Source: Leptodactylus fallax | Taxonomy: Eukaryota; Chordata; Amphibia; Anura; Leptodactylidae | NCBI GenBank assembly: GCA_947044405.1 | Contig: CAMRHE010000197.1 | Span: 3,682,503-3,746,502, forward strand | DNA length: 64,000 nucleotides | Reading direction: 5' to 3' | Notes under the pieces: generated by a model | The model's input: the letters and a program-made list of their open reading frames with translations, nothing else | What the model was told of the DNA's origin: nothing | The model's database searches: none | Shown: positions 45,400 through 56,525 of the stretch, in pieces | How positions within the stretch are numbered: the first letter of the stretch is position 1 | Layout: each line of letters opens with the position of its first letter | Made by a program: the position numbers and the translations under genes

Positions 45400-46960
45400 G
45401 CCCCCCACAGTATAATGCTCCACATGGTATATAATGCTCCACAGTATAAAATGCTCTCCTGAGCCCTCTAGTTTCCCCACATTGTATATAATGCTCCACA
45501 GTAACCCCCCACAGAATAAAATGCTCCCCTGTGCCCCCCATAGTGGCCCCACATAGTATGTAAGGCTCCACACAGTATAATACTCCACAGTGGCCCACAC
45601 AGTATACTACCCCTTAGTGGCCCCAGACAGTGCAATATGCTCCCCAGCAGCCCCACACAATATAATATGCTCCATACAGTATAATATGCACCCCACAAAG
45701 CCCCCCCAGTATAATGCTCCACAGTGGCCTAACACAGTATAACATGCTCCATAATGACCTCCACACAGTATAATATACTCCCCAGAGGGGTTCCCCCAAT
45801 ATAATGCTCCACAGTGGTCCCCCACAGTATAATATGTTCCCCACAGTCCCCCCAGTATAATGCTCTACAATGGCCCCACAGAGTATAATATGCTCCCGAA
45901 AAGCCCCACACAATATAATACACTCCACAGTGGCCCCACACTTTCCCTTCCCCCAGTATAAAGCTCCACAGTGGCCCATAGTATAATATGCTCCCCAGAG
46001 GGCCCCCGCTAGTATAATGCTCCACAGTGCCCCCTCCAGTATTTTGCTCCACAGTGGCCCTACGCAATATATTATGCTCCCCAGAGCGTCCCCCCAGTAT
46101 AATGTGGGACAGTAGGCCCCAAGCAGTATAATATGCTCCCCAGAGGGCCCCCTAGTATAATGCTCATTAGTCCCCCCCCGAATAATGCCCTACAGTGGCG
46201 CCACGCAATATAATATGCTCTGCTGATGGCCCCCCCCAGAATAACGCTCCACAGTGACCCCACTCAGTGTAACATGCTCCAGAAATGGCCTCCACACAGT
46301 ATAATATACTGCCCAGAGAGGTTTCCCCAGTATAATGCTCCACAGCGGCCCAAAACAGTATAATATGCTCTCCAGAGCCCCCCACCAGTATAATGCTCCA
46401 CAGTGGCCCCGCACAGTATAATATACTGGGGGGCCCCTCTGGAGAGCATATTATACTGTGTGGGCAAACCGTGGAGCATTATACTGGCGGGGGCTCTGGA
46501 GAGCATATTATACTCTGTGGGGCCACTGTGGAGCATTATACTGGCGAGGGGGCCCTCTGGAGAACATGTTATATTCTATGGGGCCTCTATGGAGTATTAT
46601 AAAGTGGGGGGGCTCTAGAGAGCATGTTATATTCTGTGGGGCCACTTTGCAGCATTATACTGGGGGGCCCCTCTGGAGAGCATATTATACTGTGTGGGGC
46701 CACTGTGGAGCATTATACTGGGGGGCCCCTTTGGAGAGCATAATGCTCCAAAGTGGCCCCACATAATATAACTATAATTATCTCCAGAGCCCCCCCCCCC
46801 GCACTATAATTTTCCACAGAGGACCCACAGAATATAACATGCTATCCAGAGGGCCCCTTCCCCAGTATAATGCTCCTCAGTGGCCCCACACAGTATAATA
46901 TGCTATCCAGAGGGGCCCCCCAGTATAATGCTCCACAGGGGCCCTACAGTGCTATTATTA
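45400..46960. repeat. ~55-65-bp satellite with an inverted block
   Basis: Units alternate CAGTATAATGCTCCACAGTGG and CACAGTATAATATGCTCCCC, with AGAGGGCCCC between. From about 46430 to 46740 the units are in reverse complement (GGAGAGCATATTATACTGTG, GTGGAGCATTATACTGG), then the original orientation returns. The boundary near 46430 creates a palindrome. Confidence 0.85.
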
Positions 46961-47464
46961 TATTATATTCTGGGGTCTATTCAGACCCCAGAATATAATA
47001 ATCGAAGGCCCGGGGGAGGTGAGGGAAAATAACAAACAGTTATACTCACCTTGTCTTACCTCTGCTGGGCCTCCTCGCGCTGCTCCGCTATCCCTGCCGG
47101 CGCCAGCTTCTTCTTCTCTGCGGCTGACGTCACGCATTGTGGACGTCACCGCTGAGGCCTGTGATTGGGCCTCAGCGATTATGTGGGCAAGCTGTCAGCA
47201 CGCCCCACGTGATCGCTAAGGCTGAGGCCTGGCCTCATCGGTGATGTCCGGAATGCCAGAAGATGACGTCGGACGCCAGGACAGGTGAGTAAAAATGTTT
47301 GTTATTTTTACTCACCTCGGAAAGGAACCTGCGGTCCCTTTCTGTTATTGATTTGGCCAGGCCTTACTCCGGGATCCGAAGTCATCAGGTTCCGGATCCC
47401 GGGGGCCCCTTTGGGGACGGGGCCCTGGGCAATTGCCCAGTTTGCCCCCCTAACGCCGGCCCTG

Positions 47465-47472
47465 CATCCATT
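47465..47472. repeat. 8-bp target-site duplication, right (CATCCATT)
   Basis: Exact copy of 44419-44426, directly outside the right terminus. Confidence 0.85.
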
Positions 47473-48757
47473 AGCACTACTACTGATAGTAACTGGTTTC
47501 TTTACATGTAATTCTGCCAGGAATAACTGTAAAATTGCAAACAAATGAGTGAGAAAAACCAAAGTGAACATGATATAGGAGATCCAGTAACACTGGACTG
47601 CAAATCCAGGTTATAATGCAGCTAAAAAGATCCCTGACACTGAAAAAGAGAAATCTGAGCACAATAAGGAAAGATGCTTATTGTCTTTGATATCCCATCA
47701 GTAATAACACAAGCAGCTAGACAGAAATAAATAAATAAATATACTCTCTCTGATCTGTGAGAAAATCTGTGCAGTCTAGAAGCTGGGAGAGCTGAGTGGA
47801 ACCCTCCCTTTCCATTCACTGTGTGAAAAAAAGCTCACCCCCTCCCTCCTGCACTCACTGTGAACCTGCCTTTCTTTTGATGATATCAAGGATGGACCTT
47901 TCTTAGTAACAAGCAGTGAACAGCAAATTAGCTTGAATGGAGACGCCTAGTTGCAGTAACTTTAGAGAGTTTTTTCAGGCAGAAAAAAAAACATTTTTAG
48001 TTAAAATACATTACATTTTGGTCCAGAATCAAATGCTCTATTAAATAAGACTAACTGAAAATTTAGTGAGAATTTAAGTTGGAATACAGATGTTCAAGTA
48101 TATTCAAAATAGTGATAGAAGAGTGTATATGTTGCTTTGGCAGTTTGCATGAAGAGTAGAAGTGATATAGTTATAGTGGGGAGGACTGAGGGGTCAAAAA
48201 AGGATTTCAATTAAGCAGCGCTCTCAAGACAGGGATGAAGGTTGAGAAGAGGTCAGTAATAAGTTAGCTGGGAATGAGAACAAGTGAGCAGATGGTGAAT
48301 TAAGACTTGGAAATTAGGACAGAAAACTAGGGAAACCAAAGCTGTAAGTGGCTGTGAGAAAAAGTTCTCAGAAGATAGGCAGGTTAAATCAGGATTTTTT
48401 GCAAGTTTATTAGGATTTAAGTGAGTGAGGGGAAGATAGAAGACTGGTTGGCAGATGACAAGACAACTCTGAACCAAGTAGAGCATACAGATGAGAAAGA
48501 CATCCTCTGTACTTTCTTTTTATCTCCATTTAGCAATCCTGGAATACAATACTTCTATACTTCTAAAACAACATAGTGAGGGACATTTATTAATACTGGA
48601 GTGTCATTCAGGGCACACTTCCTGTTAAAGAATATGGCACAATTCTAAAGTAATGGCATTAACTAAAGAGAAATCTTCCAGACAGGAAGGGTCACACAAC
48701 TCCAGTTCCTCCTCAGTGCACAACCATAGTGAGGAGGCTTTGAATGGAGTAGAGGAC
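47473..48757. other. Non-coding, AT-rich
   Basis: No gene, element end or splice-flanked exon was recognised. An (AATA)n stretch lies at about 47729-47741. The last ~110 bp rejoin 55928 onward when G2 is removed. Confidence 0.4.
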
Positions 48758-49735
48758 TGTAAGAGACAGCCAATGTTGTCTTAAGCTTCATTTGTCTGTA
48801 TAAACTGTTAATGTTGAATGTATTTCTGTGATTCTGTTCCTTTAAGACAGCAGCCATTGTAATTGTGACATGATGCTGGAGTGAGACCCCCCCCCCCTTT
48901 TATGTCAGCTTGCCTGTTCTGCAGACAGAGTGTGAGCAGAGAAGCAGGAAGTGACGAGAGAGAGAGCAGCAGCCATCTTAGCAAGTGTTGTATTGAACTG
49001 GTGTGGAGATTTTTCTGTACAGCTAAGCTGTATCTTGGTCCAGAGACAAACAGAGTGTAAAGAGACAACAGGACTAGTGAGTCCACGTGAAAGGAACTGT
49101 GCTCAGTGGCTGATCAGTGAGACTGACATTGTGACTGTGTATATGGATACCACAGATAGAGACTCGCAGTGCTGTTGATGTACTGGACGGCACCTGCTAA
49201 ATCCCGGCTTACATCCCAGCTCAGTGTATGGATTCGGCAGGACTGTCAGTGTGCTGAGTGGAATCTGCTGTTGGATTACATTGCATTCAGTTGGTTTCCC
49301 TGTCTGTTAAAGAGGACTTCATTTCTCCCAAGATCCTGATAACCGTGAGGAGAGGACGCTTCACTATAAAAGAAAGGACCGACTTTGGGCCCCACCGCGC
49401 GCTTCTACGGACTGTAAGCGGTCCACCTGGACCACTGGGGAAAAGGGGGTGCACCCAAATGTGAAGTCAGGGTCAGTTAGGGATAGTTTTGAGTATATTG
49501 TTCATTCAGTGTCCATACTGCAGAAGTGGACAGAGTAAAAGTAGAAACCATTGCAGAATTTGCCTTGAAATTGTTCATGCTATATTGTATATTTTGCTTG
49601 TCTTTAGCCCTGTCATTTTACCTTTAACTAGCCTTTATTAACTTATAGTAAATATATATTTTTTTCTTGAACTACCGCGTGTGCGTTCATTTCTGGTTGC
49701 GGAGTCCAAACCACCTGCCTTGCTCTCGGTTCACA
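48758..49735 (+). repeat. G2 5' LTR, 978 bp
   Basis: TGTAAGAG...GTTCACA. TATAAAAG at 49365-49372 is a likely core promoter. A polyC run at about 48888-48898 precedes TTTTATGTCAG. Confidence 0.95.
49365..49372 (+). promoter_or_regulatory. TATA box in the G2 5' LTR
   Basis: TATAAAAG within CTTCACTATAAAAGAAAGG, conserved in all LTR copies of the family that cover this position. Position in the LTR interior suits a U3 core promoter; not tested. Confidence 0.6.
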
Positions 49736-49738
49736 AAT

Positions 49739-49756
49739 TGGCGTAGTCGGCAGGAT
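49739..49756 (+). other. G2 primer-binding site (tRNA-Ser)
   Basis: TGGCGTAGTCGGCAGGAT, 3 nt after the LTR end, complementary to the tRNA-Ser 3' end including CCA. Confidence 0.85.
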
Positions 49757-49768
49757 CCGCTTACCAGA

Positions 49769-50794
49769 ATGGACGGTGACGCACCCGTTCGGGAGAATGG
49801 TGCTGGAGGAAGAATGCCAGCAGGGGCTATAATGAGTCAGTTAGCTAAATTTGATGGCAATAATATGTCAGTGAGTATGTGGGTGGAACAGATACGAATG
49901 ATACAGCGAATGTACCAGACCGCACCAGAAGTACTAGTAGAGCTAGCAATATTGACATTACAAGGGGATGCTAAGACCACGGTGATACTGAGGCCATTTG
50001 AACAAAGGCAGACATTTGAGCAAGTAGTCCAGATTCTAGAAACCATCTATGGAGAAACTGCATTGCTGGGGTCTCTGCAGGCTCGGTTCTTCCAGAGGGT
50101 ACAACAGGAGAATGAAAGCCTTCCCCAATATGCAAATGCCCTACAAGAACTGCTCCGAGATATTCAAAGGAAGGAAAGAGGGGGCTCGCCAGCCTTCTGT
50201 AACCCTGATCGGACTCTCCGTGACCAGTTTGTCCTGGGGATACGTGACGGCAGTTTAACTGTGACTATGCAGGATTTTATACGACGAGAGACTGATGCTA
50301 AATTCCATGATGTACAGGTAGAGGCCATCTCCCGTGCCAATAGTATGGTCCCGAGGCCGCAGACCGCAGTTGGAGTTACTTTGTCACAGGGGGCTAGTTC
50401 TGGCTCAGAGACAGTAGAAAAAGGGACGGTTAAAGAAATTCTCACAGTAATGCAGAAACTGCAAGAACAAATGGAACACTTGCACACTCGTTGTGATGAG
50501 CAGTCTATGAAAATTGCAGACTTCCAGAAGACTGGAGATGAAAGGGTGAGCCATCCACACCCAGCAAGTCAGAATCACCCACCACCCCGCTGGAGGGGTG
50601 AGGATAGGACCTACCGAAGGGGTCCAAATCATTTAGTGCAGTGCTCAGGAGAAATCGAAGGGGCTTACCGAAGGGGCCCAAACAGATGGCCAGAACGACG
50701 GGGGATACGCTGCTGGGAGTGTGGACGGATGGGCCACGTTGCTGCTAGATGTCCAGAGCAGCGACAAACTTATGAGAGACCGCCGTTAAACTGA
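49769..50794 (+). CDS. gag: G2 gag polyprotein
   Basis: 341 residues from ATG shortly after the primer site (MDGDAPVREN) to TGA at 50792-50794. It shares the capsid-like region and C-terminal CCHC knuckle (CWECGRMGHVAARC) with G1. Its stop lies directly on the slippery heptamer, so pol would be made only as a gag-pol fusion at a set ratio. The frame is intact. Confidence 0.93.
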   Translation: MDGDAPVRENGAGGRMPAGAIMSQLAKFDGNNMSVSMWVEQIRMIQRMYQTAPEVLVELAILTLQGDAKTTVILRPFEQRQTFEQVVQILETIYGETALLGSLQARFFQRVQQENESLPQYANALQELLRDIQRKERGGSPAFCNPDRTLRDQFVLGIRDGSLTVTMQDFIRRETDAKFHDVQVEAISRANSMVPRPQTAVGVTLSQGASSGSETVEKGTVKEILTVMQKLQEQMEHLHTRCDEQSMKIADFQKTGDERVSHPHPASQNHPPPRWRGEDRTYRRGPNHLVQCSGEIEGAYRRGPNRWPERRGIRCWECGRMGHVAARCPEQRQTYERPPLN

Positions 50795-50828
50795 AGTCCC
50801 CTGCTGCTGAAGGGCGTGTAGTAGGGGA
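50785..50828 (+). promoter_or_regulatory. -1 frameshift signal at the gag/pol junction of G2
   Basis: The slippery heptamer GTTAAAC (50785-50791) lies in the gag frame as G TTA AAC, immediately before TGA. The pol frame is open from 50776 onward. A stem TCCCCT (50797-50802) with AGGGGA (50823-50828) begins 5 nt after the heptamer, with a 20-nt loop. GUUAAAC is a known functional slippery sequence in arteriviruses. The arrangement is conserved in G1 and G3. Confidence 0.75.
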
Positions 50829-53800
50829 GACTGACAAGGAGACTATGTGGGGAGAATGCCCTGATGATGACCTGATCGCTGCAAGTCCTGTCATACAGGT
50901 GGAAATGGAGGGTATTCCGGTTACCGGGATGATTGACACGGGTTCCCAAGTAACGACCTTGAGTAGAGACTGTTATGAACGGTACTTCCGGCAACATGTG
51001 AAATATGATCCCCATACATTCGTACGAGTGGTCGCAGCTAACCAGTTACCAGTTCCGGTCGTGGGAGTGGCCTGGATGAATGTCCGGGTATGTGGCCAAG
51101 ATCTAGGTAGGAAAGGCATTGTGGTGGTACAGGAGTCACATGAAGTAAAGGTCCCTGTCATTTTGGGGATGAATGTGTTAAAAGAATTAGATCAGATCCT
51201 CTTTGAAAAGAAAGGTCACGGTTATTGGAAAGAAACCACCACCCATCGGCCTACTCAAACAGCTTTCCAGCGGCTGATCCGGACATGTGGCTTACAGAAA
51301 AGTTCAGATGCACAGCGTCCTCTGGCTCGAATTTCAGTTCCTTTGCATACAAAAGTTACACTGCCACCCAGTCGGGAGACAATAGTGTCCATGCCCGTAG
51401 GCACCTGTCGGAAACTAGAGGGCATAGCTGTGTTGGTAGAACCACTGCAGGCAGCCGAAGGAGGTGTTGATCCGCTAGTGGCCCGTTCCTTGGCAATAGT
51501 TCGCAATGGAAGAGTACCACTTCGATGTGTAAACACTCAGGACCAGAGTGTGGACCTGACCCCAGGGAGGCTCCTGGCTAACATCTATGTGACTCCGGAG
51601 GAAGTAAGGAAAGTAACTCCAATGCAGCTGAAGCCGACTGAAAGGGATGAGTGGACCGTAACTGTGTCCATGGGAGAAGATGAGGAACCCACCTCTGAAT
51701 GGAATGGCTGTGCAATTCGAGAACAGATGAAGATGGATGTAAGTTCATGTTCTCTGGAATGGGTGCAGAAGGTAGATGAACTGTTGTGGGAGAACCAAGC
51801 CACCTTTGCACGGTATGCTGAAGATTTTGGATGTACCACAGGGATCTACCATGAGATTCCCACAGGAGACACCCCTCCAATTAGAGAGCGCTACCGACAA
51901 ATTCCTCCACAGTTGTATCAGGAAGTGAAAGAACTGTTAGCTAAGATGCTACAGGGTGGGATCATCCAAGAAAGCCAGAGTCCCTGGGCGGCTCCTGTGG
52001 TGTTAGTAAGAAAAAAAGATGGGTCCATCCGATTTTGCGTAGACTATCGGAAGTTAAACGCTTGCACCGTACGAGATTCCTACCCCTTGCCACGGATTGA
52101 GGAGTCCCTCTCAGCGCTAGGGAGAGCCCGGTACTTCTCCTCACTAGATCTGGCTAGTGGGTATTGGCAGGTGCCGATGGCCACAAAAGACAAGGAGAAG
52201 ACGGCATTCATCTTGCCCATGGGACTATACGAATTTAACCGGATGCCCTTCGGGTTGACAAATGCACCCGGAACGTTTCAGCGGTTGATGGAGAAATGTC
52301 TCGGGGACTTCAACTTTGAGTTCACTCTCATCTACTTGGATGACATTATAGTGTATTCTGCGACCTTTGAAGACCATCTCCACCAGTTGGGGCAAGTATT
52401 TCGAAGATTGCGGGAACATGGGCTCAAATTGAAACCCAGTAAATGTCGGTTGTTCCAATCTGAAATTGATTACTTGGGTCACCGCGTATCAGGAGAAGGG
52501 GTGAGACCATCAAGAGACAAGATAGCGGCTGTTCAAGATTGGCCGATACCGACTACCCTGCGAGAAGTGAGGGCGTTCCTTGGAGTAGCCGGTTACTATC
52601 GACGGTTTATTAAGGATTTCGCCAAGGTAGCAGCACCACTTAATGCTCTCCTACGAGGCACATCCGGTGGTCCAAAGAACCGGTCCGTGAAGTGGGGACC
52701 TGAACAGGAACAAGCCTTCCAGGCATTGAAGGATGCACTGACAACAGCCCCAATCTTGGCATATGCTGATTACCACTTGCCGTTCCAGCTATATACAGAT
52801 GCAAGCCTGTATGGTCTTGGAGCAGTGCTTTCCCAGCTTCAGGATGGCCAGGAGAGGGTCATAGCGTACGGCAGCCGGTCTTTGAGAGATTCTGAAAGAA
52901 ACCCCGAGAATTATAGTTCATTTAAATTGGAGCTGTTGGCACTGGTATGGGCCATGACCGAGAAATTCTCTGAATATTTGACCGGTGCTGAAGTTTTAGT
53001 ACTGACTGACAACAACCCACTAGCTCACCTGGAAAATGCCAAGCTCGGGGCGTTAGAGCAGAGGTGGATAGCCCGAATGTCTACATTCAATTACCGCATT
53101 AAGTATCGGTCCAAGACAGAGAACCAGAATGCTGACGGACTTTCTAGGGTAACTGCCCAGACCCCCACAGAAGACGTGGATCATGAGTTGGAGCATGTGG
53201 AGGTGCCCGATTTCAGCAGATTTTCACAGGCCTTGACCGCCACTAATCAGTTTGAGATGGAGGGGACTGAAATGGCTCCTTTCTTTGGTCCCTCACGACA
53301 GGAATGGGCACAGATACAACAGACCCATGAGGGGCTGGCGCAGATGATCAAGTGTGTTGAGAAAGGCCAGAAGCCCTGTAGAGAGGAAAGAGAACGACTG
53401 ACACGTGAGATATTATCTGTTTTGAGTCAGTGGGAAAAGTTGGAGATGAAAAATGGAGTGCTATGCCGAAAGGTCTATTTACCTTCTGAGATCGACATTC
53501 GATACCAAATTGTGGTGCCTAGTGAACTGGCTCGCTCGTTGGCAGTTGAGGCTCATAATAAGAATGGACATTTTGGTCATGAGAAGACCTTTCGTTGGTT
53601 ACAGCGACTGATTTACTGCCCTGGTCTTCGTCAAATGGTCGAAGAAGTATGCCGCAGCTGTCGAACTTGTGAGATCCATAAGGCAATAGAACAGAGAGCT
53701 CCCCCTACAAACCATCGTGACCCAGGAACCTTTAGAAATCGTCATGATAGACTATCTAATGGTGGGCCCATCCAATAGCGGACACCAGTATTGCCTCGTA

Positions 53801-54934
53801 ATGGTGGATCACTTCACCAAATTTGCGGTGGTAACCGCCACCAAGGACCAGACAGCTGAGTCAGCAGCTCGTGCTCTGTGCCAAGATTTCATTCGAGTAT
53901 ATGGGTGCCCCCAACGCATCCACTCCGACCAGGGCGCCTGCTTTGAGGGACACGTAATGAAAGAAGTTCAACGTATCTACGGGATAAAGAAGTCGCACAC
54001 GACTCCATACCACCCTCAGGGAAATGGGGCCTGTGAAAGATTCAACAGAACTCTGCTACAGATGCTGCGGACTCTGGAGGAAGACAAGAAGTTACAGTGG
54101 CCTCAGTTCTTGTCTGAAATGGTGTGGGCCTATAACAATCAGGTCCATTCTACAACGGGGTACTCTCCTTATACACTTCTCTTTGGGCGGTCTGGGCGAA
54201 GTAAAGGAGAATTACAGTTGAATGATGTGGATGGGTTCCCTCCGAGGGATCCAACCTCTTGGGTGCGGGCGCATCGGCAGAGACTTGAGACGATCCATCG
54301 TTTGGTGCGGCAGCGCCTGCAAGAACATCCCCATCCTGATAAGACCCCAGTGCAAGAAGCACCATTGCAACCAGGCGACCTGGTGCTAGTTCGTGTCAAG
54401 AAACCCCAAGGGAAATTGGAAAGCAGATGGGAGGCTTTGCCGTATCGTGTTGTTGGCCGCAAGTATGCGAATGGGCCAGTGTACCAGGTCCAGAAAGAAG
54501 GAACTGATTGTGTTCGAGTACTTCACCGAAATATGTTGCGCCTGTGTCATTCTGAAGGGACAAATCACGATGGGCCTGCCAATGTGAATGAGCTCCCACA
54601 GTCAGAGAATGGAGGTGCGGAATGGGCCTCCGACGAGGAGGATGATTGTTGGCCGATCCCTGCTCCTGGGGATGTTCCACCTGTGACTACTGTATCTCCG
54701 GCCTGTGCCCCCTCTGGTGCGGAATCCGCTGGTCCTTCTCAGCCCATAGCTGCAGCACCCCATAATATACCACCGGTCCTCAGACGGACCACTAGGCCAA
54801 ATGCTGGTATTCCCCCTGTTCGGTATGCGCAGGATGAGTTTGTTTGGCCTGCCATACATCGGTATACTACCACCCTGTGCATAAAAGTACAACCCTCTGG
54901 ATATACAGTCATAGGCAGGGACTGCCAATCTTAA
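50792..54934 (+). pseudogene. pol: G2 pol polyprotein, one frameshift in the integrase region
   Basis: The pol frame runs from the frameshift site through protease (DTGS), RT (YLDD), RNase H (TDASLYG) and the integrase HHCC finger. It is lost near 53701-53706, where a C run is one base longer than in G1 and G3 (CCCCC versus CCCC). The following frame (53717-54934) carries the D-D-35-E core and the GPY/F-like end. The break therefore separates the zinc finger from the catalytic core. As the change is in a homopolymer, it may be a sequencing error rather than a true mutation. Confidence 0.9.
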
Positions 54935-54948
54935 AGTGGGGGGGAATA
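54934..54948 (+). other. G2 polypurine tract
   Basis: AAAGTGGGGGGGAATA-type tract between the pol stop and the 3' LTR. Confidence 0.85.
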
Positions 54949-55927
54949 TGTAAGAGACAGCCAATGTTGTCTTAAGCTTCATTTGTCTGTATAAACTGTT
55001 AATGTTGAATGTATTTCTGTGATTCTGTTCCTTTAAGACAGCAGCCATTGTAATTGTGACATGATGCTGGAGTGAGACCCCCCCCCCCCTTTTATGTCAG
55101 CTTGCCTGTTCTGCAGACAGAGTGTGAGCAGAGAAGCAGGAAGTGACGAGAGAGAGAGCAGCAGCCATCTTAGCAAGTGTTGTATTGAACTGGTGTGGAG
55201 ATTTTTCTGTACAGCTAAGCTGTATCTTGGTCCAGAGACAAACAGAGTGTAAAGAGACAACAGGACTAGTGAGTCCACGTGAAAGGAACTGTGCTCAGTG
55301 GCTGATCAGTGAGACTGACATTGTGACTGTGTATATGGATACCACAGATAGAGACTCGCAGTGCTGTTGATGTACTGGACGGCACCTGCTAAATCCCGGC
55401 TTACATCCCAGCTCAGTGTATGGATTCGGCAGGACTGTCAGTGTGCTGAGTGGAATCTGCTGTTGGATTACATTGCATTCAGTTGGTTTCCCTGTCTGTT
55501 AAAGAGGACTTCATTTCTCCCAAGATCCTGATAACCGTGAGGAGAGGACGCTTCACTATAAAAGAAAGGACCGACTTTGGGCCCCACCGCGCGCTTCTAC
55601 GGACTGTAAGCGGTCCACCTGGACCACTGGGGAAAAGGGGGTGCACCCAAATGTGAAGTCAGGGTCAGTTAGGGATAGTTTTGAGTATATTGTTCATTCA
55701 GTGTCCATACTGCAGAAGTGGACAGAGTAAAAGTAGAAACCATTGCAGAATTTGCCTTGAAATTGTTCATGCTATATTGTATATTTTGCTTGTCTTTAGC
55801 CCTGTCATTTTACCTTTAACTAGCCTTTATTAACTTATAGTAAATATATATTTTTTTCTTGAACTACCGCGTGTGCGTTCATTTCTGGTTGCGGAGTCCA
55901 AACCACCTGCCTTGCTCTCGGTTCACA
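54949..55927 (+). repeat. G2 3' LTR, 979 bp
   Basis: Matches 48758-49735 with no difference seen other than one extra C in the polyC run. TATA motif at 55557-55564. Confidence 0.95.
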
Positions 55928-56523
55928 GGACAATAATGCACAGTGCTGCTCTATTCAAAGTATAAGGGACTGATGAAGATGGTATAGACTTTGCATGGCA
56001 TTCTCCTGATCTTAGGGATCCTGGAGGTGGGGGAAACAGTCAGACACTCATCACCTATCATGTGAATAGGTGAGAAAAATCCTTTGTGTGAAAACCCCTT
56101 GAATACATAGGTACACAAAATGCTACTCTATAGCCGTGCCAGCAATTCCTAGCACATTCATATACAGTAAACTGGTAAAAGTGACATGGGAGTCTCATTA
56201 ATATGTAATTCTTTCTGGATGGCATATTTTTCAATGTATTTATAGAAAACTGTGGTAAATACATTTACTGAAAGCCCAATACATGTTTCCCCTCCTGGCT
56301 TCTCTACTTTAACCAATTGCCAACTGTCGATTGACTAGATATGTCTGGGCAACAGCTAGTTACCTTTGTAAGGACGTACCTGTATGTCTTTGCGGGGTTA
56401 AGCAGCTACAGAGAACTGGCTATTAGTAACAGCAGAGCCAAGAAAAATATATGGAGACAAGCCAATATATATCTAGAAATAGCAAAAATAATTTTATTAA
56501 TGTAAAATACATATATCGGAGCA
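55928..56523. other. Flank of G2 and Tc1 fragment
   Basis: The first part continues the sequence interrupted by G2 (...TAGAGGAC / AATAATGCACAGTGC). The block with GGGATCCTGGAGGTGGGGG and CACCTATCATGTGAATAGG may be a dispersed SINE-like or MITE repeat. No coding potential. Confidence 0.35.
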
Positions 56524-56525
56524 TA

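Larger units (their letters stand above)
44427..47464. mobile_element. Non-autonomous hAT-type element filled with satellite, 3.0 kb
   Basis: The terminus CAGGGCCGGTTTCAG and the right end (complement CAGGGCCGGCGTTAG) are inverted repeats, followed by a shared GGGGCCCTGGGCAA block on both sides. The flanking 8-bp duplication supports hAT. There is no transposase. The body is two tandem satellites and a G/C-rich 46980-47460 segment near the right end. Confidence 0.8.
48758..55927 (+). mobile_element. Ty3/Gypsy LTR retrotransposon, copy G2, 7.2 kb
   Basis: Two LTRs of 978 and 979 bp flank the tRNA-Ser primer site, gag, pol and polypurine tract. GGAC directly before and after is a 4-bp target duplication. 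The LTRs differ visibly only by the length of a polyC run, so the insertion is very recent. The protein sequence matches G1 except for a few residues (for example GHG/GHS, RNG/RKG, GRSK/GRSI). Pol carries one frameshift. There is no env. Confidence 0.95.

Noticed and set aside
45322..46766. Frames rich in Gly/Cys/Tyr over the satellite at 45.3-46.8 kb
   Set aside because: They are translations of the tandem repeat in both strands, without independent support.
48808..49464. Short frames of 68-92 codons in the LTRs, repeated in every copy
   Set aside because: They recur only because the LTRs recur; no codon-level conservation or known domain, and they sit on both strands.
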